Of a stretch of DNA of 5,582 nt, positions 4,936 through 5,582 are shown piece after piece. The stretch is from Propionibacteriaceae bacterium. GTDB taxonomy: Bacteria; Actinomycetota; Actinomycetes; Propionibacteriales; Propionibacteriaceae. The translations under genes and the position numbers were made by a program. The notes beneath the pieces were generated by a model. That model did not search any database. It was not told the DNA's origin and saw nothing but the letters and a program-made list of their open reading frames with translations. Each line of letters opens with the position of its first letter. Positions within the stretch are counted from its first letter, which is position 1. The DNA is taken from the NCBI GenBank assembly GCA_031265725.1, contig JAISCH010000199.1:1-5582 (forward strand), given 5' to 3'.

Positions 4936-5582
4936 TCAGTCTTCGGCCCACTTCGGATTGAGCGGAACACATTCTTGCGCGATCGCCTTGCGCGCGGCCT
5001 CTGCCCGCTTAGCGGCATCCTGAGCGGTGATCCGGCCAGCGGCGGCCCGCAATGGTTCGTCAAACTCGCAGATCGGATGGAGCAAGATAGCGGAAGCGAT
5101 CAAATCAACTGTGGCAGGATCGTTTGTCGCGTTGAGTTCTTCCAATAACACGGAGGCATTCTCGTCCACTGATCCGCTGACAAGCCCGGGGTCGGCCCGT
5201 TTTGACTTCAGCAAAGCCGTTATCGCATCCATTGATCGCATCTCGGACAGCGCGAAGAGCGCGGAATCGTGCAAATCCATACTCGTGGTCGGATCGTCCA
5301 GAACGGCTGCCAAGTGTTGAATGAGCGCGCTCCGATTAGTCGGATCGTCGCAGTAATCGGACCTGACCAGCGCTTTATACGCTGCGGAGAGGTTGATATC
5401 CGATTCGTTGTCGGCGTTGTCGATGACCCGCAGCGCGATGTCTTGAGCCACGCCGGAGTCCAGCGATTCAAGCACTTTCATTGCGTGGAAACCGACAACA
5501 TCATCTCTTGCGGCCAAGTCCCGCAGCAGGTCTAGGTCGTCAACGCTGAACTCGAAACTGGAAAGAATGCGGGCCCTGGTGT
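4936..5582 (-). CDS. HEAT-like helical-repeat protein, C-terminal part (5' end beyond window)
   Basis: The minus-strand frame is open from the right edge to TGA at 4938-4936, giving 214 visible residues. The TTG at 5517 is only the first possible start inside the window, and the frame upstream (..SVDDLDLLRDLA..) is equally protein-like, so the gene almost certainly starts outside. The sequence is a run of amphipathic helix pairs typical of HEAT/armadillo-like solenoids: ALIQHLAAVLDD, then LHDSALFALSEM and DAITALLKS, later VDLIASAILLHP and LRAAAGRI. The tail is charged (..AAKRAEAARKAI..PKWAED). Such proteins are scaffolds that bind other proteins; no enzyme motif, signal peptide or membrane segment is visible. 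The family cannot be named. A hairpin and a 225-bp gap separate it from the esterase, so a functional link is not indicated. Confidence 0.68.
   Translation of the reverse strand, partial: TRARILSSFEFSVDDLDLLRDLAARDDVVGFHAMKVLESLDSGVAQDIALRVIDNADNESDINLSAAYKALVRSDYCDDPTNRSALIQHLAAVLDDPTTSMDLHDSALFALSEMRSMDAITALLKSKRADPGLVSGSVDENASVLLEELNATNDPATVDLIASAILLHPICEFDEPLRAAAGRITAQDAAKRAEAARKAIAQECVPLNPKWAED

Overview
The window fits a moderately high-GC actinobacterium (Actinomycetota). The native part is about 60-66 % GC. A near-consensus DtxR/IdeR iron box lies upstream of a siderophore-interacting flavoprotein, and degenerate type I-E CRISPR repeats of actinobacterial style are present. The genus cannot be fixed from the sequence alone.

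Left third (1 to about 1690, minus strand, AT-richer). Three small genes run in the same direction: an unfamiliar 133-residue protein, a SUKH (SMI1/KNR4) protein, and a DUF4265 protein cut by the left edge. This looks like an immunity-gene array of the polymorphic-toxin type. No complete toxin gene is present. The 217 bp ahead of the first gene hold a 48-codon open stretch that may be the 3' stub of a lost toxin. Base composition changes abruptly at about 1690: 36 % GC by hand count in 1501-1680 against 66 % in 1681-1800. The array was therefore probably inserted or recombined in just behind the siderophore gene.

Middle (1712-3554). A siderophore-interacting ferric reductase (minus) and a ProC-like NAD(P)-binding oxidoreductase (plus) are divergently transcribed. 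The 268-bp region between them carries the iron box and two adjacent perfect inverted repeats. The iron box predicts that ferric-siderophore reduction is repressed when iron is sufficient.

Intergenic relic (3569-3719). Just behind the oxidoreductase stop are three decayed 61-62-bp-spaced copies of a type I-E-like CRISPR repeat, with no cas genes in the window.

Right part (3748-5582, minus strand). A CE7-family acetyl (xylan) esterase / cephalosporin-C deacetylase has its full catalytic triad. Upstream of it is the 3' part of a HEAT-like helical-repeat protein that runs off the right edge. A 225-bp gap with a GC hairpin separates them, so they are probably separate transcription units. The genes of the right half share no obvious pathway.
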